From Xanthomonas fragariae (GTDB lineage Bacteria; Pseudomonadota; Gammaproteobacteria; Xanthomonadales; Xanthomonadaceae): DNA of 64,000 nucleotides. Under the pieces are notes generated by a model. That model was not told the origin of the DNA. It made no database searches and was given only the letters and a program-made list of their open reading frames with translations. Location of the stretch: contig NZ_LT853882.1 in the NCBI RefSeq assembly GCF_900183975.1, forward strand, positions 1,605,501-1,669,500. The letters run 5' to 3'. Below, piece by piece: positions 1 through 8,953 of the stretch (position 1 is its first letter; each line of letters begins with the position of its first letter). The translations under genes were made by a program, and so were the position numbers.

Positions 1-967
1 CCTGGCCGCCGATCCTGCCCCGCATGCGCTGCCCGGTTTCCAGGAAATGCAGCCGCGCGTGTTCGCCGGTCTGTTCCCGGTCGATGCCGAGGACTATCCA
101 GACCTGCGCGAAGCGTTGGACAAACTGCGCTTGAACGATGCGGCGCTGCGCTTCGAGCCGGAAAGTTCCGAGGCGATGGGCTTCGGCTTCCGCTGCGGCT
201 TTCTGGGCATGCTGCACATGGAAATCGTGCAGGAGCGTCTGGAGCGCGAGTACAACCTCAATCTGATCTCGACCGCACCGACCGTGGTCTACGAGGTGCT
301 CAAGACCGACGGCAGCATCATCCCGATGGACAACCCGTCCAAACTGCCGCCGCTGAACAATGTTGAGGAGATTCGCGAACCGATCATTCGCGCCAATATC
401 CTTACCCCGCCCGATTACGTCGGCAACATCATCACTTTGTGCGAAGAAAAACGCGGCAGCCAGATCGGCATCAACTACCTGGGTAGTCAGGTGCAGATCA
501 GCTACGAGTTGCCGATGGCCGAAGTGGTGCTGGATTTCTTCGACAAGCTCAAGTCGGTCTCGCGTGGTTACGCCTCGCTGGACTATCATTTTCTGCGTTT
601 CGATGCCGGCCCGTTCGTGCGTGTGGACACACTGATCAATGGCGATAAGGTCGATGCACTGAGCATCATCGTGCACCGCAGTTATGCCGATCGACGTGGC
701 CGCGAGCTGTGCGAAAAGATGAAGGAGCTGATTCCGCGGCAGATGTTCGACGTGGCGATCCAGGCCGCCGTCGGCTCGCAGATCATCTCGCGCTCCACGG
801 TCAAGGCAATGCGCAAGAACGTGTTGGCCAAGTGCTATGGTGGCGACGTTTCGCGCAAGAAAAAGCTGCTGGAAAAACAGAAAGAAGGCAAGAAGCGCAT
901 GAAGCAGGTCGGCCGCGTGGAGATTCCGCAGGAAGCCTTCCTGGCTGTTCTGCAGATGGATAAGTAG
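1..967 (+). CDS. lepA: Elongation factor 4 (LepA), 3' part
   Basis: Ribosome-associated GTPase that back-translocates or remodels stalled ribosomes in the cytoplasm. The reading frame is open from base 2, so the gene starts outside the window and the N-terminal GTPase domain is missing here; about 320 residues are seen. These match the EF-4 C-terminal half: the domain with [19 protein letters not shown], and the LepA-specific basic C-terminal domain with [19 protein letters not shown] and ending near FLAVLQMDK. It heads the lepA-lepB-rnc-era-recO order usual for gammaproteobacteria. No defect is seen. Confidence 0.97.
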   Translation, partial: LAADPAPHALPGFQEMQPRVFAGLFPVDAEDYPDLREALDKLRLNDAALRFEPESSEAMGFGFRCGFLGMLHMEIVQERLEREYNLNLISTAPTVVYEVLKTDGSIIPMDNPSKLPPLNNVEEIREPIIRANILTPPDYVGNIITLCEEKRGSQIGINYLGSQVQISYELPMAEVVLDFFDKLKSVSRGYASLDYHFLRFDAGPFVRVDTLINGDKVDALSIIVHRSYADRRGRELCEKMKELIPRQMFDVAIQAAVGSQIISRSTVKAMRKNVLAKCYGGDVSRKKKLLEKQKEGKKRMKQVGRVEIPQEAFLAVLQMDK

Positions 968-985
968 CAGGGATTTGGGAGTCGT

Positions 986-1053
986 GATTCGGGATTGGCA
1001 ACGACACGCCGGCCCTGACGTTTTTGCGAATCCTCAATCTCCAATCCCGAATC
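986..1053. repeat. Intergenic inverted repeat between lepA and lepB
   Basis: GATTCGGGATTGG at 986-998 is repeated perfectly in inverted form at 1041-1053, with a 42-base spacer, and could form a 13-bp stem. Similar GGGATT/AATCCC words occur before the CYTH gene (about 7168-7190) and after it (about 7682-7712), so this looks like a dispersed intergenic repeat rather than a specific terminator. No T-run follows. Confidence 0.6.
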
Positions 1054-1072
1054 CCGTTCGTAAGGAAAATTA

Positions 1073-1873
1073 ATGAAATGGTTTGAAATCGCCCTGGTTG
1101 TCTTGACGCTGGGCACCGGCTTGATCTGGCTGCTGGACACGTTGTTTCTGGCCAGGCGTCGCGCTGCACGCGCCGGTCTGCTGGACAGCGAACCGGCGAT
1201 CATCGACTACTCGCGTGCGTTCTTTCCGGTGCTGGCAGTGGTGCTGATCCTGCGCAGTTTCGTGGCCGAGCCTTACAAGATTCCGTCCAGTTCGATGATG
1301 CCGAATCTGCTGATCGGCGACTTCATCCTGGTCAACAAGTTCGCTTACGGTTTCCGTTTGCCGATCACCAACACCAAGTTCTTTCCGACCGGCGAGCCGA
1401 AGCGTGGCGACGTGGTGGTGTTCAAGCCGCCGCATGCGCCCGACCAGAACTGGATCAAGCGCGTGGTGGGTCTGCCGGGCGACAAGATCGGTTTCCATGG
1501 CGATACGCTATACATCAACGACAAGCCGATGCGTTATACGGTCAAGGGCGAGTACATCGGCAAGGCCAGGGGCGCCGAGATGACCGGTACCACGTTGCTG
1601 GTCGAGGACCTGCCGGGTCGCACGCACACCGTGCTGGAATGGGTCGATCGCAACATGCCGGCCGGGCAGGGCAACTGGACCGTGCCGGCGGACAGCTATT
1701 TCGTGATGGGGGATAATCGCGACAACAGCGAAGACAGCCGGTTCTGGACCCAGACGCACTTTCTGCCCGAGGCCAATCTGCGCGGCAAGGCGTTCCTGAT
1801 TTGGCTCAATTGCGAAGGGTGGTTCTGTAAGGGGAGTTTTGATCAGTCTCGGATCGGAACCAGGATTCAGTGA
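1073..1873 (+). CDS. lepB: Signal peptidase I
   Basis: Inner-membrane serine protease that removes signal peptides from exported proteins. 266 residues. Two N-terminal membrane segments (about 4-27 and 49-65) are followed by the catalytic domain: Ser74 in PSSSMMPNL, the general-base Lys129 in WIKRVVGLPGDK, and the late box MGDNRDNSEDSR. The ATG follows a purine-rich AAGGAAA at 1062-1068. It lies between lepA and rnc, the usual position for lepB, so co-transcription with lepA is likely despite the 105-base repeat-bearing spacer. Confidence 0.97.
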   Translation: MKWFEIALVVLTLGTGLIWLLDTLFLARRRAARAGLLDSEPAIIDYSRAFFPVLAVVLILRSFVAEPYKIPSSSMMPNLLIGDFILVNKFAYGFRLPITNTKFFPTGEPKRGDVVVFKPPHAPDQNWIKRVVGLPGDKIGFHGDTLYINDKPMRYTVKGEYIGKARGAEMTGTTLLVEDLPGRTHTVLEWVDRNMPAGQGNWTVPADSYFVMGDNRDNSEDSRFWTQTHFLPEANLRGKAFLIWLNCEGWFCKGSFDQSRIGTRIQ

Positions 1874-1902
1874 TGCACGCGGGGCGTGCCTGGGGACACA
1901 CA

Positions 1903-2280
1903 ATGAAGCGCAAGCAAAGCGGTATGACGTTGACATCGTTCGTGGTGGTGCTGGCGGTGGTGGGGTTTGGCCTGTATCTCGGGATGAAGCTGTTTCCGAT
2001 GTATCAGGAGTACTACGCGGTAAGTACGTCGATGAAGGGCCTCGCCAACGAAGCTGGTAGTGCCGACATGGATCCGTCCAAGTTGCAGGACATGTTTTTC
2101 AAGCGGCTCGATATCAATTCGTCCGAAAGCGTCAAGCGTGAGAACATCAAGTTCGAGCGGCTCGAAAGCGGTTGGCGCATGAAGGTCAACTACGAAGTGC
2201 GCCGCGAATTGATCGGCAATCTGGATATCGTTGGCAAATTCGACACGTCCCAGGACATGACGGGGCGTAGTGGCAAATAG
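1903..2280 (+). CDS. DUF4845 membrane-anchored protein
   Basis: Small protein of about 125 residues, of unknown function, found between lepB and rnc in many gammaproteobacteria. It begins [13 protein letters not shown] and has a single membrane segment (about residues 8-28), a pilin-like start, then a short soluble domain. An upstream GTG at 1870 or ATG at 1873 would overlap lepB, but the MKRKQSG start fits the family better. The end overlaps rnc by 11 bases, which suggests translational coupling. The role is not known; location at the inner membrane is inferred. Confidence 0.85.
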   Translation: MKRKQSGMTLTSFVVVLAVVGFGLYLGMKLFPMYQEYYAVSTSMKGLANEAGSADMDPSKLQDMFFKRLDINSSESVKRENIKFERLESGWRMKVNYEVRRELIGNLDIVGKFDTSQDMTGRSGK

Positions 2281-2950
2281 GAGCTTTCAGCGTGGCGATC
2301 CGATCGGGCATGCGTTTGCCGATCCGGCTCTGCTTGCCCAGGCGCTGCGTCATCGTAGCGCCGGGACGCCGCATAACGAGCGACTGGAATTTCTCGGCGA
2401 CGGCATCGTCAACCTGTTGATCGCCGAGGCGTTGTATCGGCGCTGGCCCAAGGCCGACGAAGGCGCATTGACCCGCGCCCGTGCCGAGCTCGTCCGCGAA
2501 GGGGCGCTGGCGGTGATCGGCCGTACCCTCAATCTGGGCGAGCGGCTGACTCTGGGCCCGGGCGAGCTGAAATCCGGTGGACATCGGCGCGACTCGATTC
2601 TGGCCGATGCAGTCGAGGCGATCGTCGCGGCCATCTATCTGGACTGTGGTTTCGAGCGCTGCCGCGAGGTGGTGCTGCCGTGGTTCGAGACCTCGCTGGC
2701 CGCGCTGCCGGTCGGCAAGGCAGAAAAAGATCCCAAAACCCGGCTGCAGGAATGGCTGCAGGCGCGGCAACTTCCGCTGCCCAATTACGCTCTGATCAGC
2801 GAGAGCGGCGACGAACATGCCAAGCAGTTCCATGTCGCCTGCATTCTTGAGCAGCCCGTTGCCCGCGCCGAGGGCCAGGGCACCTCGCGTCGCCTTGCCG
2901 AGCAACAGGCCGCGACTCTTGTCATAGCACAACTGGATTCAAACACGTGA
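2270..2950 (+). CDS. rnc: Ribonuclease III
   Basis: Double-strand-specific endoribonuclease for rRNA and mRNA processing. 226 residues, GTG start inside the end of the DUF4845 gene. The N-terminal catalytic domain has the signature [13 protein letters not shown] and the second acidic helix [16 protein letters not shown]. The C-terminal double-stranded RNA-binding domain (about 155-225) begins [11 protein letters not shown]. It overlaps era by 4 bases (GTGA), as expected for the rnc-era pair. Confidence 0.97.
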   Translation: MANRSFQRGDPIGHAFADPALLAQALRHRSAGTPHNERLEFLGDGIVNLLIAEALYRRWPKADEGALTRARAELVREGALAVIGRTLNLGERLTLGPGELKSGGHRRDSILADAVEAIVAAIYLDCGFERCREVVLPWFETSLAALPVGKAEKDPKTRLQEWLQARQLPLPNYALISESGDEHAKQFHVACILEQPVARAEGQGTSRRLAEQQAATLVIAQLDSNT

Positions 2951-3846
2951 GCGAAACGTCTTCCCCCCACCGCAGCGGCAGCGTTGCGGTGATTGGCCGG
3001 CCCAACGTCGGCAAATCCACCCTGACCAATGCCCTGGTGGGCGCGAAGGTCAGCATTGTGTCCAACCGGCCGCAGACCACGCGCCATCGGTTGTTGGGCA
3101 TTGCTACCTTTCCTGAGGGGCAGCTGGTGCTGGTCGATACGCCCGGATTGCATCGCGAGCAGAAGCGAGCGATGAACCGGGTGATGAATCGTGCCGCGCG
3201 CGGCTCGCTAGAGGGCGTGGACGCGGCAGTGCAGGTGATCGAAGCCGGCCGTTGGGACGATGAAGACACGCTGGCCTTCAAGGTTCTCAGCGATGCCAGG
3301 GTGCCGGTGGTGCTGGTGGTCAACAAAGTCGACCGACTCAAGGACAAAACCGTGCTGTTGCCGTTCCTGGCCCAGGTCAGCGAAGGCCGCACATTCGCCG
3401 CGGTGCATCCGGTCTCTGCGCTCAAGCGCAAGGGCCTGAAAGCGCTGGTCGACGACCTGCTCAAGCTGGTGCCTGAGGCCGAAGCGATGTTCGGTGAGGA
3501 CGAAATCACCGATCGCAGTCAGCGTTTTCTGGCCGGCGAACTGGTGCGTGAGCAGTTGATGCGCCAGCTCGGCGAAGAACTGCCGTATGCCACCACCGTT
3601 GAAATCGAACGGTTTGCCGAAGACGGCGCGCTGCTGCGGATCGGTGCGGTGATCTGGGTCGAGCGCGAAGGCCAGAAGGCCATCGTGATCGGCAAGGGCG
3701 GCACCCGCTTGAAGGACATCGGTGGCAAGGCACGTTTGCAGATGGAGCGGCTGTTCGGTGCCAAGGTGTTCCTGGAAACCTGGGTACGCGTGCGTGAAGG
3801 CTGGTCGGACGACGAGGCGGTGTTGAAGGCGTTCGGTTACGAATGA
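2947..3846 (+). CDS. era: GTPase Era
   Basis: Essential GTPase that binds the 3' end of 16S rRNA and assists 30S subunit maturation. 299 residues, GTG start overlapping rnc. G-motifs are intact: P-loop GRPNVGKST, switch II DTPG, and NKVD for guanine recognition. The C-terminal KH domain contains [18 protein letters not shown] 216-base spacer without a convincing ORF separates it from recO. Confidence 0.97.
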   Translation: MSETSSPHRSGSVAVIGRPNVGKSTLTNALVGAKVSIVSNRPQTTRHRLLGIATFPEGQLVLVDTPGLHREQKRAMNRVMNRAARGSLEGVDAAVQVIEAGRWDDEDTLAFKVLSDARVPVVLVVNKVDRLKDKTVLLPFLAQVSEGRTFAAVHPVSALKRKGLKALVDDLLKLVPEAEAMFGEDEITDRSQRFLAGELVREQLMRQLGEELPYATTVEIERFAEDGALLRIGAVIWVEREGQKAIVIGKGGTRLKDIGGKARLQMERLFGAKVFLETWVRVREGWSDDEAVLKAFGYE

Positions 3847-4062
3847 AGCCGGGAGCCGGTGACCTGGGAACAGTGCGGCATGGGTCGTTGAATATGGGCA
3901 GGCAGTGGTAGTGCACGCGGTGGCTCGATTGGTTGGATCTTGTGTCGTTACCGCTGCGGTTGTCTTTAGAGGCTTTTGCCGCATGCTGCTTCGTTTGATC
4001 GCTCGCCGTGTCTTTGCCTTTACCGGGTCCTCAATCCCCGGTCCCCGCTCCGGCTATACCCC

Positions 4063-4785
4063 ATGCTGATCGAACACGAACGCGGTTTCGTCCTGCATGT
4101 GCGTGCCTGGCGCGAGACCAGCTTGCTGGTGGAGGTGCTGACTGAGCAACATGGGCGGGTCGGGCTGCTGGCACGCGGTGTGCATGGGTTGCGCAAGCAG
4201 GCATTGCGCGCTGCGTTGCAGCCACTGCAACTGATCCAGTTCAGCGCGGTGCAGCGGGGCGAACTTGCTCAGCTGCACCAAGCCGAAGCGCTGGACACCG
4301 CGCCGCGGTTAGCAGGCGAAACCATGCTGGCCGGCTTCTATATCAGCGAGTTGCTGCTGCGCCTGATTCCGCGCAACGATTCGGTACCCGAGCTGTTTGA
4401 TTGCTATGCGCAAGCGCGCGCCCATCTGGCCTCCGATCTGCCGTTGGCCTGGGGACTGCGCCAATTCGAGCGCGATGTGCTGGAAGGGCTCGGGTTCGCC
4501 TTCGATCTGCAACACGACAGCGACGGGCAACCGATCGAACCGGCGGCGCGCTATCGGCTCGATCCGCAAGAAGGTGCAATGCGCGTATTGAGTGAGCGAC
4601 TGGCGCAGGATCGGCGCGAAACAGTGACCGGCGCGGCGCTACTGGCCTTGGGCAAGGACGTCATGCCGGCGGTCGACGACATGCCCGGCCTGCGTCGCAG
4701 CATGCGCAGTGTGCTGCTGCATCATCTGGGCGGACGCGGCCTAAAATCCTGGGAAATGCTTGAGGACCTGGCGCGCCACCGCTGA
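4063..4785 (+). CDS. recO: DNA repair protein RecO
   Basis: Recombination mediator that works with RecR to load RecA on SSB-coated DNA. About 240 residues from the ATG at 4063 ([19 protein letters not shown]). The N-terminal OB fold contains the typical [20 protein letters not shown] stretch; the helical C-terminal part ends at MLEDLARHR. The frame is open further upstream to 3976, but that part is not RecO-like. It completes the rnc-era-recO run. Confidence 0.93.
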   Translation: MLIEHERGFVLHVRAWRETSLLVEVLTEQHGRVGLLARGVHGLRKQALRAALQPLQLIQFSAVQRGELAQLHQAEALDTAPRLAGETMLAGFYISELLLRLIPRNDSVPELFDCYAQARAHLASDLPLAWGLRQFERDVLEGLGFAFDLQHDSDGQPIEPAARYRLDPQEGAMRVLSERLAQDRRETVTGAALLALGKDVMPAVDDMPGLRRSMRSVLLHHLGGRGLKSWEMLEDLARHR

Positions 4786-4903
4786 TGGGACTGAGTCTCT
4801 ATCGTGCACACGATGGTGCTCAAGAAGGCTTGAATCCAGACCAGATCGGCAGCGCGTAGTTGAGCGTTGGGTCGACCCCAAACAACATTGACGTAGCAAC
4901 ATC

Positions 4904-5626
4904 TCAGTGCAACAGCGCAGCCACTGCCGCATGAAACTGAGTCCGCGCCGTTTTCGACTGCGGATCGCCGCGCAGCAAGCGCACCGCACCGGCAAGCCGC
5001 GCCGCGCCCACGAACCCGCAACTGGCCAGCAGCCGATGCAGATGGTTGCCTAGTGCCTGCTCGTCGCTCATCTGCAAGGCCGAATCCACCGCTTCGCGCG
5101 TGCCCGGCAATTCCGCCAGGAATAACTCGCGCAGCGCGTTGAGATGGTGTTGCTGGCCGTTGAGTGCGCTGAGCGCGGCCGCTTCGTCCCAGTCACTAGC
5201 GGCGATGTCGAGCACACCGACCGGCGCCACGCTGTAGCGGCCGCGTGCCAGACCACGACGGACTGCCTGCAGCAGGCGTTCGGAGGTCAGTGGTTTGACC
5301 AGCATTTCCAGGAAACCATCCGATTGCAGGCTGCGCTGCATCGCCATGTTGCCGTCGGCGGTGTGCGCCAGCGCAGGCACGTCCGGGTGCAACAGGCGCA
5401 GTGCCCGCAGCAAACCGCTGCCGGTGCCATCGGGAAGATTGACGTCGATCAGCCACAGATCGTGGCGACGTTCGCGCGCGCGGTCGAGTGCCGAGGAAAG
5501 TGAGTCGGCGCAGTCCACCTGGGCCGGCAGGCCTTCCAGCACAGCCTGCAGAAAGCCACGGCTGATCGGGTCGTCTTCCACGAGCAAGAGTCGTGGATGG
5601 GGTTCCTGGCGTGTGGCTATGTTCAT
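4904..5626 (-). CDS. Response regulator with C-terminal HPt-like domain
   Basis: Two-component signalling protein of 240 residues. The receiver domain (about 11-130) has the acidic pair ED at 17-18, the phosphoacceptor Asp61 in LIDVNLPDG and Lys111 in LVKP. The remaining ~100 residues look like a histidine phosphotransfer domain, with His197 in HLHRLLASCGFVGAARL at the expected helix position. There is no DNA-binding output domain, so it is probably a phosphorelay component. No sensor kinase lies beside it; it is divergent from rlmD. The partner is unknown. Confidence 0.8.
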   Translation of the reverse strand: MNIATRQEPHPRLLLVEDDPISRGFLQAVLEGLPAQVDCADSLSSALDRARERRHDLWLIDVNLPDGTGSGLLRALRLLHPDVPALAHTADGNMAMQRSLQSDGFLEMLVKPLTSERLLQAVRRGLARGRYSVAPVGVLDIAASDWDEAAALSALNGQQHHLNALRELFLAELPGTREAVDSALQMSDEQALGNHLHRLLASCGFVGAARLAGAVRLLRGDPQSKTARTQFHAAVAALLH

Positions 5627-5786
5627 GCTGCTTCCTTGTCAGCGATGCCGCGTGCTGATCAGCCGCGCGCATGCGGAGTTTGCCTGTGTTTGTGGGGCGC
5701 AACAATTGTTGCGCCGCTTGGGGGGCGGCCTTGGTCGATCGCATCTGCGACACTATGCGCCCTTTTTGCTCGCAGCTTGTCGCCAC

Positions 5787-7097
5787 GTGGCCAGAACCAG
5801 AAACCGTTTCGACCGCACTCCATTTCAAACCGCGATCACCGACCTCAGCCACGACGGCGAGGGCGGCAAGGTCACCTTCATCAGCGGTGCCTTGCCCGGT
5901 GAGCTGGTGCGTGCCGAACCTACCGCGCACAGCCGGCATTTCGATGAGGCCAGGACGGTGGAGGTGCTGGAGGCGTCGCCGCAGCGGGTGACCCCGCGCT
6001 GCCCGCATTTCGGCGTCTGCGCCGGCTGCGTGTTGCAGCATCTGGAGGAGTTGCAGCAGATCCTGTCCAAGCAGCGCGTGCTGATGGACAACCTTGAGCG
6101 TATCGGTCACGTCACCCCGCAAACGGTGTTGCCCGCCTTGGTCGGCGACAACTGGGGTTATCGACGCAAAGGCCGCTTCTCGGTGCGCCGGGTAGAGAAG
6201 AAAGACAAGACCCTGGTCGGTTTCCGCGAGCTCGACCCGCGCTTTGTGGCCGATCTGTCGGTCTGCTACACGGTGATCCCGCAGATCGGCGAGAAGATTC
6301 CGCTGCTGGCCGCGCTGGTCGAAGGCATGGACGGCAAGCGCGATATTCCGCAGATCGAATTCATCGCCGGCGACGCTGCGGTGGTGCTGACTGTTCGCCA
6401 CATGCAGCCGCTCAGCGAGCGCGACCGGCAGGCGCTGACCGAGTTTGCGCAGGCGCAAGGCTTTGCGATCTTCCTGCAACCCGGGGGCGTGGACAGCGTG
6501 CATCCGCTGTGGCCGCATGATGTGCCGCTATCGTTCCGCTTGCCGCAATGGGATGTGGAGCTGGCGTTCCGGCCGCTGGACTTCATCCAGGTCAACGCCT
6601 CGCTCAACCAGAAGATGATCGCGCACGCGCTGACATTGCTCGATGCCAAACCCGACGACCGCGTGCTGGATCTTTTTTGTGGTTTGGGAAATTTCACCCT
6701 CCCGCTGGCGCGCGGCGTGCGCGAAGTGGTGGGCGTGGAGGGCGATGCGGGGCTGGTGGCACGCGCGAAAGAAAATGCCCAGCGCAATGGCCTGGACAAC
6801 GCACAGTTCTACGCGGCCGACCTGACCCAGGATCAACGCAACGCTGCGTGGATGCGGCAGGGCTTTGACAAGCTGTTGCTTGATCCGCCGCGTTCGGGGG
6901 CTTTGGAAGTCCTGCAGCAATTGCCGCTGAAAAAGTTCGAGCGCATCGTCTATGTGAGCTGTCACCCGGGCTCGCTAGCGCGCGACGCCGGCTATCTGGT
7001 TAACGCGCAAGGCTTCACACTCAAGGCCGCTGGCGCAATGGACATGTTTCCGCACACCGCGCATGTGGAGAGCATTGCGGTGTTTGAGAGGCGGTGA
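5787..7097 (+). CDS. rlmD: 23S rRNA (uracil-1939-C5) methyltransferase RlmD
   Basis: SAM-dependent enzyme that methylates U1939 of 23S rRNA. About 436 residues from the GTG at 5787 (VARTRNRFDRTPF). Visible: TRAM domain (about 5-60), the iron-sulfur cysteines in RCPHFGVCAGCVLQH, the SAM motif DLFCGLGNF, the substrate loop DPPRSG and the catalytic Cys in YVSCHPGSLARD. The TRAM loop reads HDGEGGKVTF, whereas family members have about 6-7 more residues here (a GxGVAR-type motif), so a short in-frame deletion is suspected. The frame is open upstream over the response regulator, but that stretch is not RlmD-like. Confidence 0.93.
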   Translation: MARTRNRFDRTPFQTAITDLSHDGEGGKVTFISGALPGELVRAEPTAHSRHFDEARTVEVLEASPQRVTPRCPHFGVCAGCVLQHLEELQQILSKQRVLMDNLERIGHVTPQTVLPALVGDNWGYRRKGRFSVRRVEKKDKTLVGFRELDPRFVADLSVCYTVIPQIGEKIPLLAALVEGMDGKRDIPQIEFIAGDAAVVLTVRHMQPLSERDRQALTEFAQAQGFAIFLQPGGVDSVHPLWPHDVPLSFRLPQWDVELAFRPLDFIQVNASLNQKMIAHALTLLDAKPDDRVLDLFCGLGNFTLPLARGVREVVGVEGDAGLVARAKENAQRNGLDNAQFYAADLTQDQRNAAWMRQGFDKLLLDPPRSGALEVLQQLPLKKFERIVYVSCHPGSLARDAGYLVNAQGFTLKAAGAMDMFPHTAHVESIAVFERR

Positions 7098-7190
7098 ATG
7101 GGGACTTGGCATCGGAGATCGGCGAGAGTGCACTCCGATGCCTGCCCGTTCGCTGCTGTGACCAAACCCTAATCCCGAATCCACAATCCC

Positions 7191-7679
7191 ATGCCCATCG
7201 AAATCGAACGCAAATTCCTGGTCACCGGCGACGATTGGCGTCGCGCTGCGCATGCAGTGATCCCGATGGCGCAGGGTTATATCAACGATCAGGCGGCGCT
7301 GCACAGCGGTGCGCAGAATGCGTCGGTGCGGGTGCGCATTCAGGGCGAGAGCGCGTTTCTCAATCTCAAATCGCGCCAGGTGGGGCATACGCGGCAAGAG
7401 TTCGAGTATCCGATTCCGGTCGTGGAGGCGCGCGCGTTGCTGGCGCTGTGCGTGGGCGGTTTGATCGACAAGCGCCGGCATCTGGTCGCGTACCAAGGCC
7501 ATGTGTGGGAAGTGGATGAATTCCGGGGCGACAACGCCGGGCTGGTCGTGGCCGAGATCGAACTTGGGAACGCTGACGAGACATTCGCCAAGCCCGACTG
7601 GGTTGGCACAGAAGTCACCGACGATGTGCGCTATTACAACCTGTCACTGGCCTCGTCTCCGTTCTCGCAGTGGCAGTGA
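7191..7679 (+). CDS. CYTH-domain triphosphate tunnel protein
   Basis: 162-residue single-domain CYTH protein, probably an inorganic triphosphatase or related triphosphate-binding enzyme. The hallmark EIERK (ExExK) lies at residues 4-8. Charged beta-strands that build the tunnel follow: SVRVRIQG, LNLKSR, EYPIP, WEVDEF and VAEIEL. Substrate cannot be told from sequence; adenylate cyclase activity is unlikely for a short CYTH protein. It stands alone between repeat-like spacers. Confidence 0.88.
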   Translation: MPIEIERKFLVTGDDWRRAAHAVIPMAQGYINDQAALHSGAQNASVRVRIQGESAFLNLKSRQVGHTRQEFEYPIPVVEARALLALCVGGLIDKRRHLVAYQGHVWEVDEFRGDNAGLVVAEIELGNADETFAKPDWVGTEVTDDVRYYNLSLASSPFSQWQ

Positions 7680-7744
7680 AGTCGGGAGTGGGTATTCGCA
7701 ATTCGGGATTCGTAAAAGCAGGGTGAAGCGTCGATGTCAGACTT

Positions 7745-8773
7745 ATGCAAGCGAGTGACAAGGTGACGCCGCCCATCCGCGCGCGCGCGGTTGCGGTGGT
7801 CGGCGCTGGATTGGCGGGTCTTGCCTGCGCGCAGCGGCTGCAGACTGCCGGCATTCCGGTGACGCTGTTCGATCAGGCCGATACGCCCGGCGGTCGCATG
7901 CGTCGCTGTGTAGGTGATGGTTGGCAATGCGATCACGGCGCGCAGTATTTCACTGCGCGCAATCCGGCGTTTGTGGCGCTGGTGAACGAATGGATCGCGG
8001 CCGGTGTTGCTGCGAGGTGGCCCGCGCGCGTCGCGAGCTGGGACGGCGCAGAGTTCCGACCCTCACAGAGTGCGTTGACACGCTTCGTCGGCGTACCCGA
8101 TATGGCCGCACCGGCGCGCGCGCTTGCGGCTGATCTGGATGTTCGATCGCGCACCGATGTGCGCGTATTGCAGCGCGGTGGGCAAGGATGGGTCTTGGAA
8201 GTAGCTGGCGAGGATGCAATGCGTGCGTGCGATACAGTGCTGTTGGCTGTGCCGGCACCGTATGCCGCTGCATTGTCGGCAGACATCGCGCCTGCACTTT
8301 CGACGATTGCCCGCGACGCGCGCATGCAGCCGGCCTGGGCGGTGGTGCTGCATTTTGATGCGGCTATCGATCCAGGCTATGACGCCTTGTTCATCAACGT
8401 CGGCCCGTTGCGCTGGGTGGCGCGCAACTCCAGCAAGCCTGGACGACAGGGCGCCGAGACCTGGTTATTGCATGCCACTGCCGACTGGAGCCAGGCACAT
8501 CGCGATGCCGCGCCCGAAGCGGTGATTGCCAGCCTATTGCCAGGTCTTGCAGCGCTGGGTTTGCCATTGCCGCAGTCGTGCGAGGCGTATCGGTGGACTG
8601 CTGCCAGCACCGATCCGCCGTTGCAGATCGGCTGTGTGTGGGATGCAACGCTTGGTATCGGCATGTGCGGCGACTGGTTGGCTGGCGGCAAAGTTGAAGG
8701 CGCCTGGCAGAGCGGTATGGCGCTGGCGCAGCGCGTCTGTGCCAGCCATGCCATGCACAGCGGTCGCGACTGA
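7745..8773 (+). CDS. FAD-dependent oxidoreductase, amine-oxidase/renalase-like
   Basis: 342-residue flavoprotein. The N-terminal Rossmann motif VAVVGAGLAGLACAQRLQ (about 17-34) is followed by GGRM (the second FAD-contact motif) and HGAQYFTAR, typical of renalase-like bacterial proteins. The C-terminal FAD motif appears as GIGMCGDWLAGGKVEGAW. The substrate is unknown. It lies upstream of the photolyase gene on the same strand with a 180-base spacer; a link in light or oxidative stress response is possible but only inferred from position. Confidence 0.83.
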   Translation: MQASDKVTPPIRARAVAVVGAGLAGLACAQRLQTAGIPVTLFDQADTPGGRMRRCVGDGWQCDHGAQYFTARNPAFVALVNEWIAAGVAARWPARVASWDGAEFRPSQSALTRFVGVPDMAAPARALAADLDVRSRTDVRVLQRGGQGWVLEVAGEDAMRACDTVLLAVPAPYAAALSADIAPALSTIARDARMQPAWAVVLHFDAAIDPGYDALFINVGPLRWVARNSSKPGRQGAETWLLHATADWSQAHRDAAPEAVIASLLPGLAALGLPLPQSCEAYRWTAASTDPPLQIGCVWDATLGIGMCGDWLAGGKVEGAWQSGMALAQRVCASHAMHSGRD

Positions 8774-8953
8774 ATCTGTGTCGGGCCTCGTTACGTGTGG
8801 AGTGTCGGGTCGTTGCAGGGCGATGTGCATGTCTTTGATGTTTGCGCCCGAATGTCACCTTCATCGTTGTGACAGGTCAATTGAACTCCACACTCGCGCA
8901 CGCATCCCTTCACCGCTCGCGGCGAGCGCTCTGCATGATCAAGTCCTGCCTAG

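Noticed and set aside
801..1203. Two minus-strand frames over the lepA/lepB junction
   Set aside because: They are shadows of lepA and lepB in high-G+C DNA and include the intergenic repeat.
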